This document shows, piece by piece, positions 1 to 7,888 of a stretch of DNA of 64,000 bases. Made by a program: the position numbers and the translations under genes. The stretch lies in assembly GCF_900996245.1 (NCBI RefSeq), contig NZ_CAAJGK010000035.1, positions 1-64,000 on the forward strand. Direction: 5' to 3'. The notes under the pieces are model-generated. The model was given only the letters and a program-made list of their open reading frames with translations. It was not told the DNA's origin and ran no database searches. The stretch is from Paraburkholderia sp. BCC1886 (GTDB lineage: Bacteria; Pseudomonadota; Gammaproteobacteria; Burkholderiales; Burkholderiaceae). The first letter of the stretch is position 1. Every line of letters begins with the position of its first letter.

Positions 1-207
1 AAGGTCGTGTGTTCGGAGGCGCTGTGGCGGGTGGTCGATCGCAGCGTCCAGGTGCTCGGCGGACGCGGCGTGACCGGCGAATCGATGGCGATGCGCATTT
101 TCATGGACATGCGCGCGTTTCGCATCTACGACGGCCCGAGCGAAGTGCACCGCTGGAGCATGGCGCGCAAGCTGCTCGATGCGAGGGGCGCGGCCCGGCA
201 CGGGTGA
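1..207 (+). CDS. Acyl-CoA dehydrogenase, C-terminal fragment (cut by window edge)
   Basis: This is the last 68 codons of a gene entering from the left. The reading frame is open from base 1 and stops at TGA 205-207. The text VQVLGGRGVT followed by RAFRIYDGPSEVHRWSMARKL is the typical C-terminal helix of the acyl-CoA dehydrogenase family: the GGRG/GG turn and the R-x-YDG-x-SEVH motif line the FAD and the dimer interface. These flavoenzymes oxidise acyl-CoA to trans-2-enoyl-CoA in beta-oxidation or branched-chain amino acid breakdown. Substrate class cannot be read from the tail. The next gene is convergent, so this is the end of its transcription unit on this side. Confidence 0.85.
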   Translation, partial: KVVCSEALWRVVDRSVQVLGGRGVTGESMAMRIFMDMRAFRIYDGPSEVHRWSMARKLLDARGAARHG

Positions 208-244
208 CGAAAGCCGCGCCGCGCTCCGATCTGGCTAAGCCTTG

Positions 245-1546
245 CTATTGCGCCCGTGTCGCGCAGCGTGGTGATTGCGACGTCGAGCACGCCGATGCGA
301 ACGACGTCGGCGCGGCGGTTTCGGGCGCCGCCGGTTGCGCGACACCGCGCATCCGGTAGCGTGCCAGTCTTCGCGTCAGACCGAGCGCCGCGACTTCACA
401 CGCGGCGGCCACCCAGCCGAGGTCGTTCGCCGAACCGAAGCTCAGGGTCAGCGAGCCGAGCGCCGCGCCGAGCGAGAAGCCGAGATACATGAACGACGCG
501 TTTAGCGACAGCGCAATCGGCGTACCGCGCAAGCCGGCGAGGTCGATCAGCGCCGCCTGCTGCGCGGGATAAAACGACCAGTGTGCGACGCCCCACGCCA
601 CCACGCCGACCAGAATCGGCAGAATCGCGATCGATGCGGACAGCCAGTGCGCACTGGCCGACATCAGCGAAAATGCGCCGATCGTCACGCCGAGTGCAGG
701 GACGATCACCCGTCTTGCGCCGAGCCGGTCGACCGCCTTGCCGCCCGCCATGACGCCGAACGCTGCCGCGACGCCCCAGCCGAACAGCACATAGCCAATC
801 TGCGCGCCATGCAGCGGCGTGGTGTCGGCGATGAACAGCGCGAGATACGTGTAGATCGTGTAAGCGCCGGTTGCCCATAGGGTCGTGACCAGCAAAGTCA
901 GCAGGATGGCCGGCTGACGCGCGACCGCGATGCGTTCGCGCAGCGTCGCCGTCGGTAGGCCCGCGCCGATGCCGCGCGGCAAGCCGATCAGCAGGCCGAC
1001 GGTCGCAGCCGACGCGAGCGCCGCGACGCCCGCGAAGGTTACGCGCCAGCCGAGCCGGTCGCCGATCAACGCGCCCAGCGGCACGCCAAAAGCCACCGCG
1101 ATCGTAATGCCGCCGTTGACGATCGCCAGCGCCTTGCCGCGGCGCTCCGGTCCAGCGATCGCGCCGGCTAGCGCATTGGCGCCGGGCACGTACAGCCCGG
1201 CGGCCGCGGCGAGCAGAATGCGCGCGGCCATTAACTCGGCGTAGCTGTGCGCGGCAAAGGCCAGCAGATTGGCCGCTGCGAAGAACGCCAGCGAACCGAT
1301 CAGCAGCGCGCGCCGCTGCAGTGCGCCGGTCAGCGCGGTCAGCACGGGCGAACTGAGTGCGTAGGCCAGCGCGAACACCGTCACGAGCTGGCCGCTGGCG
1401 ACGATGGTGGTGTGCAGGTCGGCAGCCATGTCGGGCAGCAGGCCGGCGATCATGAAGCTCTCGGTGCCGACCGCGAACGTGCCCAGCGCGAGCCAGTAAA
1501 GCGGCGTCAGCGCGGCCGGACGGGTAGGCGAAGGAACAGGTTTCAT
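245..1546 (-). CDS. MFS transporter (DHA1-type drug/sugar efflux)
   Basis: A 433-residue, strongly hydrophobic protein with about 12 predicted membrane segments, the normal size for a major facilitator. The N-terminal text ALGTFAVGTESFMIAGLLP and the motif near GDRLGW(R) after a cytoplasmic loop resemble the AraJ/Cmr-like drug:H+ antiporter-1 group of inner-membrane exporters. The last 30 residues or so are hydrophilic and rich in Ala/Ser/Arg. It lies 12 bp downstream of the old-yellow-enzyme gene on the same strand, so the two are probably co-transcribed and may be switched by the divergent LysR gene. The exported compound is unknown; an electrophilic or aromatic compound handled by the reductase is a reasonable guess. 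Confidence 0.85.
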   Translation of the reverse strand: MKPVPSPTRPAALTPLYWLALGTFAVGTESFMIAGLLPDMAADLHTTIVASGQLVTVFALAYALSSPVLTALTGALQRRALLIGSLAFFAAANLLAFAAHSYAELMAARILLAAAAGLYVPGANALAGAIAGPERRGKALAIVNGGITIAVAFGVPLGALIGDRLGWRVTFAGVAALASAATVGLLIGLPRGIGAGLPTATLRERIAVARQPAILLTLLVTTLWATGAYTIYTYLALFIADTTPLHGAQIGYVLFGWGVAAAFGVMAGGKAVDRLGARRVIVPALGVTIGAFSLMSASAHWLSASIAILPILVGVVAWGVAHWSFYPAQQAALIDLAGLRGTPIALSLNASFMYLGFSLGAALGSLTLSFGSANDLGWVAAACEVAALGLTRRLARYRMRGVAQPAAPETAAPTSFASACSTSQSPRCATRAQ

Positions 1547-1558
1547 GATGGGCTCCGC

Positions 1559-2668
1559 TCAGGCAGTCACCGCATCGTGACGATAGAACGGATAGTCCGT
1601 ATAGCCCGGCGCGGTGCCGCCGAAAAACGTCGGACGGTCATACGGATTGAGCGGCAGTTCGAGCCGCAGCCGTTCGGGTAGATCGGGGTTGGCGATGAAG
1701 TCCCGGCCGAACGCGACCAGATCGGCATCGCCCGCCTGCAGGATCGCTTCCGCCGTATCGGCCTTGAAGCCGCCGGCGGCGATCAGGGTGCCCGCATAGT
1801 GCTTGCGGATCAGCTGTGCGGCGACCGGGCTCGGGTCCTTGCTGTCGTCGTCGACGTTGCCGAGCACGCGCGGTTCGATCAGATGCAGATACGCGAGGTC
1901 GAGCTTCGCCAGTTCCCGTGCGACATACGTGAAGAGCGCTTCGGGGTCGCTGTCCGACATATCGCCCCAACTGCCGCTCGGTCCAAGGCGGACCGCAACG
2001 CGTTGACTGCCCCAGACGGAAATCATCGCGCGGGTGGTGTCCAGCAGCAGACGGGCGCGGTTTTCGAACGAACCGCCGTAGCGGTCGGTGCGCCGGTTAC
2101 TGCCGTTCTGCAGGAACTGGTCGAACAGATAACCGTTGGCCGCGTGCAGTTCGACGCCGTCGAAACCGGCTTCCACGCCGCGCAGCGCCGCGGTACGGAA
2201 ACTTTCGACGATCGCCGGAATTTCTTCGGTGCTCAAAGCGCGGGCCGGCGTATTCGGAATCCAGCCGGCCTCGGTGTAAGCGACCCCGCCGTGCAGGATC
2301 GCGGACGGCGCCACCGGTTGCGCACCGCCGGGCTGCAACTGGCTGTGCGACTGACGGCCCGCGTGATAAAGCTGCAGGAAAATGCGCCCGCCCTTGGCAT
2401 GCACGGCTTCGGTCACGCGTTGCCAGCCGGGGATCTGGCTGTCGTCGTAGAGGCCGGGCGCGCCGAGATAGCCGTTGCCGTTCGGCGCGGCGATGGTGGC
2501 TTCGCCGATCAGCAAGCCGCCGGGCGACGTGCGTTGCGCGTAATACTCGGCCATCAGCGGGCCGGGACGGTCGCCGGGCTCGGCGCGCATGCGGGTGAGC
2601 GGCGCCAGCACGACACGATGGGAGAAGCGGTACGGACCGATCTGAACGGCGGAATGAAGTTTGGACAT
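1559..2668 (-). CDS. nemA: Alkene reductase, old yellow enzyme family (NemA-like)
   Basis: A 369-residue FMN-dependent TIM-barrel reductase of the NemA/OYE class, which uses NAD(P)H to reduce activated C=C bonds, nitro groups and similar electrophiles in the cytoplasm. Visible signatures are the N-terminal APLTRMRA flavin-binding strand (residues 22-29), FLQLYHAGRQS near 97-107, and the substrate-binding His175-x-x-Asn178 with the proton donor Tyr180. The start ATG follows a purine-rich AGGAAA. It heads a probable two-gene unit with the MFS exporter and is divergent from a LysR regulator, as nem-type genes commonly are. Electrophile detoxification is the likely role, inferred from family and context. 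Confidence 0.92.
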   Translation of the reverse strand: MSKLHSAVQIGPYRFSHRVVLAPLTRMRAEPGDRPGPLMAEYYAQRTSPGGLLIGEATIAAPNGNGYLGAPGLYDDSQIPGWQRVTEAVHAKGGRIFLQLYHAGRQSHSQLQPGGAQPVAPSAILHGGVAYTEAGWIPNTPARALSTEEIPAIVESFRTAALRGVEAGFDGVELHAANGYLFDQFLQNGSNRRTDRYGGSFENRARLLLDTTRAMISVWGSQRVAVRLGPSGSWGDMSDSDPEALFTYVARELAKLDLAYLHLIEPRVLGNVDDDSKDPSPVAAQLIRKHYAGTLIAAGGFKADTAEAILQAGDADLVAFGRDFIANPDLPERLRLELPLNPYDRPTFFGGTAPGYTDYPFYRHDAVTA

Positions 2669-2800
2669 GATTTCCTCGAAGATGAATGGGCTGCCGGTGG
2701 CAGGGGCCTACGGACCCGAGCGGTTGGACACGGCAGCAGGCTCGCGCCCTTGAGAAGCAGTGTAGGAAGCGCCGGCAATAAGAAAAATGAGCTAAGGTTC

Positions 2801-2812
2801 CCGATATATCGG
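2801..2812. promoter_or_regulatory. Perfect 12-bp palindrome between nemA and the LysR gene (candidate operator)
   Basis: CCGATATATCGG is a perfect dyad in the 195-bp divergent interval, 51 bp before the LysR start and 132 bp before the nemA start. It sits where a LysR-type or TetR-type regulator would bind to control both genes. No strict T-N11-A LysR box coincides with it, so the cognate protein is uncertain. Confidence 0.45.
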
Positions 2813-2863
2813 ACTAACGAGTCCGCAATCGGCGGCGCGGCACGACTTTGAGGGTGGGCAACG

Positions 2864-3748
2864 ATGGACAGCCTCAGCGGTATTTCGGTATTCGTGCAGG
2901 TGGCGGAGACCCGCAGCTTTACGGAGGCAGGGCGGCTGCTCGGCGTGTCGTCGTCGGCGGTCGGCAAAAGCGTGGCGCGCACCGAGGCGCGTCTGGGCGT
3001 ACGGCTCTTTCATCGCAGCACGCGCAGCATCACGCTGACCGCCGAAGGCGCGCTGGTTCTCGACCGGTGCCGGCGCATTCTCGGCGAACTCGAAGCCGCC
3101 GAAGCCGAGTTGTCCGATGCCGCCGGCAGTCCGCGCGGCCGCTTGCGGATCAGCACGCCGCAACTTTCCGGGCTGATGATGCCGGCGCTCGATGGCTTCA
3201 TGGCGCAGTACCCGGACATCGAACTCGATGTCGATCTGTCCGACCGCATGGTGGATGTCATCGAAGAAGGTTTCGACGCCGTGATCCGCACCGGCGTGCA
3301 GCACGATTCGCGGCTGGTGTCGCGCCGCCTCGGCTCATGCGGGCAGGTGCTGGTCGCGTCGCCCGCCTATCTCGCCCGGCACGGTGTGCCCGCGCATCCG
3401 TCCGAACTCGTGCGGCACGCGTGCCTGCTGCACAAGTTTCCCGCGAGCGGCAAGCTCGAAGCGTGGCCGTTCCGGCTCGGTGAAGGAGAGGCGCCGCCCG
3501 ATCTGCCGCCGACCTTCGTCGCCAATACGATCGAAGTGCTGGGTTTTCTGGCGCTACAGGACAAGGGGCTGACGTTCGTGCCGACTTTTCTCGTGCGGGA
3601 CGCACTGGCGAGCGGCGCGCTGCGCACGGTGCTCGACGATTTTCTGGATCAGACGGTCACGTTCTGGATTTTGTGGCCGGCGAGCCGTTATGCGTCGCCC
3701 AAGCTGCGCGTGTTCATCGATTATGTCGGCGAGCATTTGCAGATCTAG
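2864..3748 (+). CDS. LysR-family transcriptional regulator
   Basis: A 294-residue protein with the normal LysR layout. Residues 1-60 form the winged helix-turn-helix, with FVQVAETRSFTEAGRLLGVS leading into SSAVGKSVARTEARLGVRLF and the classic HRSTRSITLT wing. A linker helix and a periplasmic-binding-like effector domain follow from about residue 90. ATG 2864 is chosen because it begins the HTH directly. The gene diverges from nemA-MFS with a palindrome between them, the usual arrangement for a LysR protein controlling its neighbour and itself. The group resembles the YafC/AaeR-like regulators paired with oxidoreductases; the inducer is unknown. Confidence 0.93.
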   Translation: MDSLSGISVFVQVAETRSFTEAGRLLGVSSSAVGKSVARTEARLGVRLFHRSTRSITLTAEGALVLDRCRRILGELEAAEAELSDAAGSPRGRLRISTPQLSGLMMPALDGFMAQYPDIELDVDLSDRMVDVIEEGFDAVIRTGVQHDSRLVSRRLGSCGQVLVASPAYLARHGVPAHPSELVRHACLLHKFPASGKLEAWPFRLGEGEAPPDLPPTFVANTIEVLGFLALQDKGLTFVPTFLVRDALASGALRTVLDDFLDQTVTFWILWPASRYASPKLRVFIDYVGEHLQI

Positions 3749-3870
3749 TTTTGGCGGCCAGGCCGCGAATCTGGATGTTTTTGTCCGCAATGATCGGAGT
3801 TTGGGCCCGTTTATCTCGTGAGTAGACACGCCTAGTATCTGGCTATCCAAACCTTTGTCAGGGAAACGCC

Positions 3871-4632
3871 ATGTCGAATTCTCCTGTCGTTCTCATCACC
3901 GGCGCGCTGACCGGTATTGGTCGTGCCACAGCGCTTGCATTCGCTCGTGACTGTGCGCATATCGTCGTCGCGGGACGGCGCGCGGACGCTGGCCGGCAAC
4001 TGGCCGAAACGCTGCGCGAGATGGGTGCGCAAGCGGAGTTCATCGAGGCCGATGTGCGTTTCGAAGACGACGTCAGTCGTCTGGTCGATGCGACCGTGGC
4101 GCGCTTCGGTCGACTCGACGTCGCGGTGAATGCAGCCGGTACCGAAGGCGAGCCCGGTCCGGTAACGGAGCAGACTCCCGAACGCTATGCGGCCGTGTTC
4201 GATACCAACGTGCTCGGCACTTTGCTCAGCATGAAGCATGAGATGCGTGCGATGCAGGGGCAAGCGCAGGGGCAACGGCAGGGCAGCATCGTCAATATTT
4301 CTTCGACGATGGGTTCGCGGGGTGCGCCGAACGTGTCGTTGTACGCGGCGAGCAAACACGCGGTGGAAGGACTCACCAAATCGGCGGCGCTCGAGGCCGC
4401 GGCGTTCGGCGTGCGCGTGAATGCCATCGCGCCGGGGCCGGTCGAAACCGCGATGCTCGACCGGCTGACCGGCAGCGCCGAACGCAAGCGCGCTTTCCTC
4501 GCCAACGTGCCGCTCAAGCGCGCAGGGACGCCTGACGAAATCGCCGATGCCATCCTCTTCGTCGCGTCGGACAAGGCGAGTTTCATCACCGGCGAGATCA
4601 TCATGGTGAACGGCGGCAAGACGGCTTCGTGA
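3871..4632 (+). CDS. SDR-family oxidoreductase
   Basis: A 253-residue classical short-chain dehydrogenase. The NAD(P)-binding TGALTGIG lies at residues 10-17, NAAG at 87-90, the catalytic serine near 144-145 and the Tyr158-x-x-x-Lys162 pair in YAASK. The C-terminal MVNGG is also typical of this fold. Arg36-Arg37 after the second strand favours NADP(H). A Gln/Gly-rich insert at about 129-138 (QGQAQGQRQG) precedes strand 5 and is coded by imperfect short repeats. It follows the LysR gene in the same direction with a 122-bp gap and precedes a DUF3237 gene. Substrate unknown; a ketoreductase role is inferred. Confidence 0.9.
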   Translation: MSNSPVVLITGALTGIGRATALAFARDCAHIVVAGRRADAGRQLAETLREMGAQAEFIEADVRFEDDVSRLVDATVARFGRLDVAVNAAGTEGEPGPVTEQTPERYAAVFDTNVLGTLLSMKHEMRAMQGQAQGQRQGSIVNISSTMGSRGAPNVSLYAASKHAVEGLTKSAALEAAAFGVRVNAIAPGPVETAMLDRLTGSAERKRAFLANVPLKRAGTPDEIADAILFVASDKASFITGEIIMVNGGKTAS

Positions 4633-4690
4633 AGCCCGCCGTCAAGCGCGCACTCCAACATCCATTTCTTTGGCGTACGAGGGACACACC

Positions 4691-5185
4691 ATGAGCCCGT
4701 CACTTTTCGACAGCCTGCCCATGCCGCTTCAAAGTATCGGGACGCTGCCGCTGTTCGTCGTACGACTCGACGTCAAGCCGATCGTGGTGGTCGGCGCGAC
4801 GCCGGGCGCGTTCCGGCGCGTGGGTATCGTGACGTCGGGCAGGTTCGAAGGCGAGCGCCTGGCCGGTACGGTGCTCGACGGCGGCAGCGACTGGCAGACC
4901 GTACGCGGCGATGGCAGTACGACACTCGACGTCCGGCTCGTTCTGCGGACCCACGACGGGACGGTTTTCACGATGGCGTATGGCGGCATCCGCCACGGTC
5001 CGCAAGACGTCATTCAACGGTTGGAGAAAGGCGAGGAGGTCGACCCGGGCAGCTACTACTTCCGGATGACGCCGACTTTCGAGGCGCCCGCCGGCCGCTA
5101 CGAATGGCTCAACCGCGTGGTGGCGGTCGGGACCGGGCACCGGTTCAAGGAGGGGCCGGCGTATAGCGTGTTCGAAGTGCTGTGA
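4691..5185 (+). CDS. DUF3237 domain protein
   Basis: A 164-residue cytoplasmic protein matching the small beta-barrel DUF3237 family, whose members begin with a strand containing PLFVVRLDV and carry GRFEGERLAGTVLDGGSDWQ and a late YYFRM...YEWLNR segment, all visible here. ATG 4691 is preferred over the upstream TTG 4670 because GAGGGAC lies just upstream and the family starts close to this point. It follows the SDR gene by 58 bp and is probably co-transcribed with it. Family members are often found near oxidoreductases and aromatic catabolic genes, but no reaction is established. Confidence 0.85.
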   Translation: MSPSLFDSLPMPLQSIGTLPLFVVRLDVKPIVVVGATPGAFRRVGIVTSGRFEGERLAGTVLDGGSDWQTVRGDGSTTLDVRLVLRTHDGTVFTMAYGGIRHGPQDVIQRLEKGEEVDPGSYYFRMTPTFEAPAGRYEWLNRVVAVGTGHRFKEGPAYSVFEVL

Positions 5186-5272
5186 GTGGCGGGTTGGCCG
5201 GTCGGTGGGTAGGTGCGGCGGCGGGTCGGCGACTCGCCGTGCCGGCTTCGACGCCGGGTGCCGCGCGCCGGG

Positions 5273-5560
5273 CTAGCCGGATGTGCCGGGAGCCTGCGCC
5301 TGCGTGCCGGGCAGATCGGCTTGCGACGCGCCTTCCAGGAAACGGCGGGTCGATTCGAAGGCTTGCAGCATCTGATCGGGCCACGGGGTCTGCAGCATCA
5401 CCGCCTGATGGTTTTCGAACGCCGACGACAGCAGCTTCACGAGTTCGGGCGAGCGCAGATGCCGCAGCAGCACGCTCACCGCGATGGCCGTCGCCTGGCT
5501 GGCGCCTGCAGTTTGCAGTTCGGAAGCGGTCAGCGCCGCGAGCTGTTTGTTGATATCCAC
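5273..5560 (-). CDS. Conserved hypothetical protein (about 95 residues)
   Basis: A short, Ala/Leu/Gln-rich, mostly helical protein with no signal peptide or membrane segment and no domain that I recognise. A GTG start at 5558-5560 is chosen because GAGGA lies 8 bases upstream and the protein then begins VDINKQLAALTASELQ; the longer ATG version adds a poorly structured arginine-rich head. The middle (LLRHLRSPELVKLLSSAFENH) looks amphipathic, and the C-terminal tail is Gln/Ala/Pro-rich. It lies between a DUF3237 gene and a divergently read DUF3999 gene. Coding potential is supported by frame-wide GC3 bias, but no function can be stated. Confidence 0.55.
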   Translation of the reverse strand: MDINKQLAALTASELQTAGASQATAIAVSVLLRHLRSPELVKLLSSAFENHQAVMLQTPWPDQMLQAFESTRRFLEGASQADLPGTQAQAPGTSG

Positions 5561-5778
5561 TGAAACATCCTCGGTTGAAAGTGAGAGTGGCAGGCGCGTT
5601 CGGAGCGCGTTGCCGGTGCCGAATTTTGACATGGCTGGCGCGCGGGCGCCCTCGCGCAGATGATGGCGCCACCGGGCGGGCGCGTTTATCGGTACGATCC
5701 GGTCGTGTCCGGGCCGTCGATGGTCGATTCGTCGCTCGGCGGCATCTGAAACTGGCTACTGTGAATTGGCAACCGGTA

Positions 5779-7248
5779 ATGAAACCTCTGTGGATCTTGA
5801 CGAGTTGCTGTCTGGCGCTGGCCGCATCGCCTGTGTACCCGGCCGATCGTTTCGCCGAGCGCTTTGCGCTCCAGTTCGATCCGGGCTCGGCGTATTACAG
5901 CGTGCGCGTGCCCGCCGCGATTTACGCGGCGAGTCAACGTAGCGATCTCGGCGACATTCGCGTGCTCGACGGCGCGGGCGAGGCCGTGCCTTATTCGCTC
6001 GACGCCGCTCACGATTCCGCCCGGACGCCGCCGACGCTGCATTCGGTGAACTGGTTCCCGCTACCGCGCACGTCCTCGACCGGTAAGGGCATGCCGCGCG
6101 GCGTCACGCTCGGCCCGGACGGATCGCTGCACGCGAGTTCCGCCGTGCCGGGACGCACCCAGCACGACACGGATCTGCTCGACCTGGGCGAGCCGGCGCA
6201 CGACCGGCGCGTGAGCGCATTGCTCGTCCATGTGCGCGACGACAACTACCAGGGACGCGTGAGCGTCGAATCGAGCGACGATTTGCGGCACTGGCAACCG
6301 GCGGGTGACGCGCAATTGCTGAAGGTCAGCTACAACGGCACCACGTTGAGCCAGGACCGGATCGAGCTGGACGGTGCGCCGGGACGCTACGTGCGTCTGC
6401 GCTGGGCCGACGGCGTGCCTTATGTCGATTCGATCGACATGGAGGTCGAGGCACTCGCCGCGGGCGCCTCGCAGCGCGCGGACGCGCAGCAGGCGTGGCG
6501 GGAAGGGATCGTCGCGCATGCCGGGCCGAGAGCCGGCGAATACTTCTTCAGCACGGGCGGGCCGTATCCCGTCGACCGGCTCCGGCTCGGCTTGCCGCAG
6601 CCGAATACGGTCGCGCCCGCCGTGGTGTACTCGCGCAGCGGGCTCGATGCGCCGTGGCGGGAAGTGGCGAGCGCGACGCTGTTCCGCTTGCACAACGGGT
6701 CGGTCGAACAGAGCAACCCGTCGCTCGAACTTCCGCCGGACACCGACCGGCAATGGCGTGTCGTGATCGATACGCGCGACGGCAGCCTGGGGAGCGGGGC
6801 GTTGACCGTCGCAGCGGGCTGGCGGCCGGCGTTGCTGAGTTTCGTGGCGCAGGGTGCAGCGCCTTATACCTTGGTCGTGGGCAGTGCGCAGGCGGAATCG
6901 GCGGCGGTAAGCCGGGCGGATCTGCTGGGGGATGCGTCGTCTGCTGCTTCTGCTTCTTCTGCGGCGGCGGGCGACGCAACGGTGGGTGACGCGCTGCCGT
7001 CGGCACCGCTCGCCGAAGTGCCGACGGTTAGTGAAAATCAGGCGGCGAAGCGACGTTACTGGCTGGGCGCGGCGCTATTGCTGGCGGTGGGCTCGCTGGG
7101 CGGTGTCGTCTGGTGGCGGGTGCGGGGCGCGCGCAGACGGAGTGGCGCCGAGCTTGGGGCGGCGCAAGCCTTGAAGGCGGGCGAGTTGTCCAGCGCGACG
7201 CCTGGTTCGCCCGCAGATGCGCAGCGAGCCGGTGACGGGCAAAGCTGA
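5779..7248 (+). CDS. DUF3999 family membrane-anchored periplasmic protein
   Basis: ATG 5779 gives a 489-residue protein with a clean signal peptide (WILTSCCLALAASPVYPA, cleavage before about residue 20). A large exported domain follows, with discoidin-like beta strands (RVSVESSDDLRHWQP; RYVRLRW), and then one C-terminal transmembrane helix near residues 430-450 and a basic cytoplasmic tail. This is the DUF3999 architecture. A low-complexity Ala/Ser linker encoded near 6938-6970 separates ectodomain and anchor. In many proteobacteria DUF3999 follows a multi-pass DUF2339 protein; here the upstream gene is an unrelated reverse-strand ORF, so this copy stands alone. Function is unknown; an envelope role is inferred from topology only. 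Confidence 0.82.
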   Translation: MKPLWILTSCCLALAASPVYPADRFAERFALQFDPGSAYYSVRVPAAIYAASQRSDLGDIRVLDGAGEAVPYSLDAAHDSARTPPTLHSVNWFPLPRTSSTGKGMPRGVTLGPDGSLHASSAVPGRTQHDTDLLDLGEPAHDRRVSALLVHVRDDNYQGRVSVESSDDLRHWQPAGDAQLLKVSYNGTTLSQDRIELDGAPGRYVRLRWADGVPYVDSIDMEVEALAAGASQRADAQQAWREGIVAHAGPRAGEYFFSTGGPYPVDRLRLGLPQPNTVAPAVVYSRSGLDAPWREVASATLFRLHNGSVEQSNPSLELPPDTDRQWRVVIDTRDGSLGSGALTVAAGWRPALLSFVAQGAAPYTLVVGSAQAESAAVSRADLLGDASSAASASSAAAGDATVGDALPSAPLAEVPTVSENQAAKRRYWLGAALLLAVGSLGGVVWWRVRGARRRSGAELGAAQALKAGELSSATPGSPADAQRAGDGQS

Positions 7249-7315
7249 GGCCGCGCCTTGGCTAGCCTGATCGCGACGATGGGTTCAGCGAGAGTGAACG
7301 CGGCGGTTTTGAGCC

Positions 7316-7768
7316 TTACTTCGACTGCGCCGCAACGGTATCGATAATCTTGTCGAGCGCCCGGCTGAAGGCGAGCTTTTCCCGCTCGTCGAGACAGTCG
7401 AACATGTCGCTGTTCCATTTGCGCGCGATGGGCATCACCTTGCGGAACAGTGCGCGCCCTTCGGGCGTGAGCGAGACGAGCACGCCGCGGCCGTCGTCGA
7501 CGTTACGCTCGCGCTTCACGAGCCCCTGACGGATCAACCCTTCCGCCGCGCGGCTTGCCTGGCTCTTGTCGAGATTGGCGTGCCGGGCCAGTTCCATGAT
7601 CGAAAACGGTCCAAACGAGCCGACCGATGCGATCACTCTCGCTTCGGGCAGACTCACGCCGAGTTTCGCCTGATACCGTTCGCTGATGCCGCGTTCCGTC
7701 AGCTTGTTCAGCTGGTGCAGCCGGTACGTGAGTAGTTGTTCGAGCCCGGCTTTGGCAGAGTCCTTCAT
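7316..7768 (-). CDS. MarR-family transcriptional regulator
   Basis: A 150-residue winged-helix protein of standard MarR length. The recognition region FSIMELARHANLDKSQASRAAEGLIRQGLV is a clear MarR helix-turn-helix, followed by the wing RERNVDDGRGVLVSLTPEGRALF (the DxRxxxxxLT-GR signature). N- and C-terminal helices would form the dimer. It acts in the cytoplasm as a ligand-responsive repressor. It has no obvious co-directional target: the neighbour to the left is convergent (DUF3999) and glycerate kinase on the right lies upstream on the same strand, ending 120 bp before its start. Its ligand and regulon cannot be read from the sequence. Confidence 0.92.
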   Translation of the reverse strand: MKDSAKAGLEQLLTYRLHQLNKLTERGISERYQAKLGVSLPEARVIASVGSFGPFSIMELARHANLDKSQASRAAEGLIRQGLVKRERNVDDGRGVLVSLTPEGRALFRKVMPIARKWNSDMFDCLDEREKLAFSRALDKIIDTVAAQSK

Positions 7769-7888
7769 GGTTTTCCCAAGATGAGTGAAGAGCGGCTGCG
7801 CAGGACTCTGCCGGCGGGCGAAAGCTTTTTGACGTCAGGCGGCTGCGGTAATCAGGCGTGGTGATTGTTGCCGCACCCGAATCCCGGG

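Noticed and set aside
5575..5778. N-terminal extension of the DUF3999 protein
   Set aside because: ATG 5779 gives a clean signal peptide at the N-terminus; the extension would bury it.
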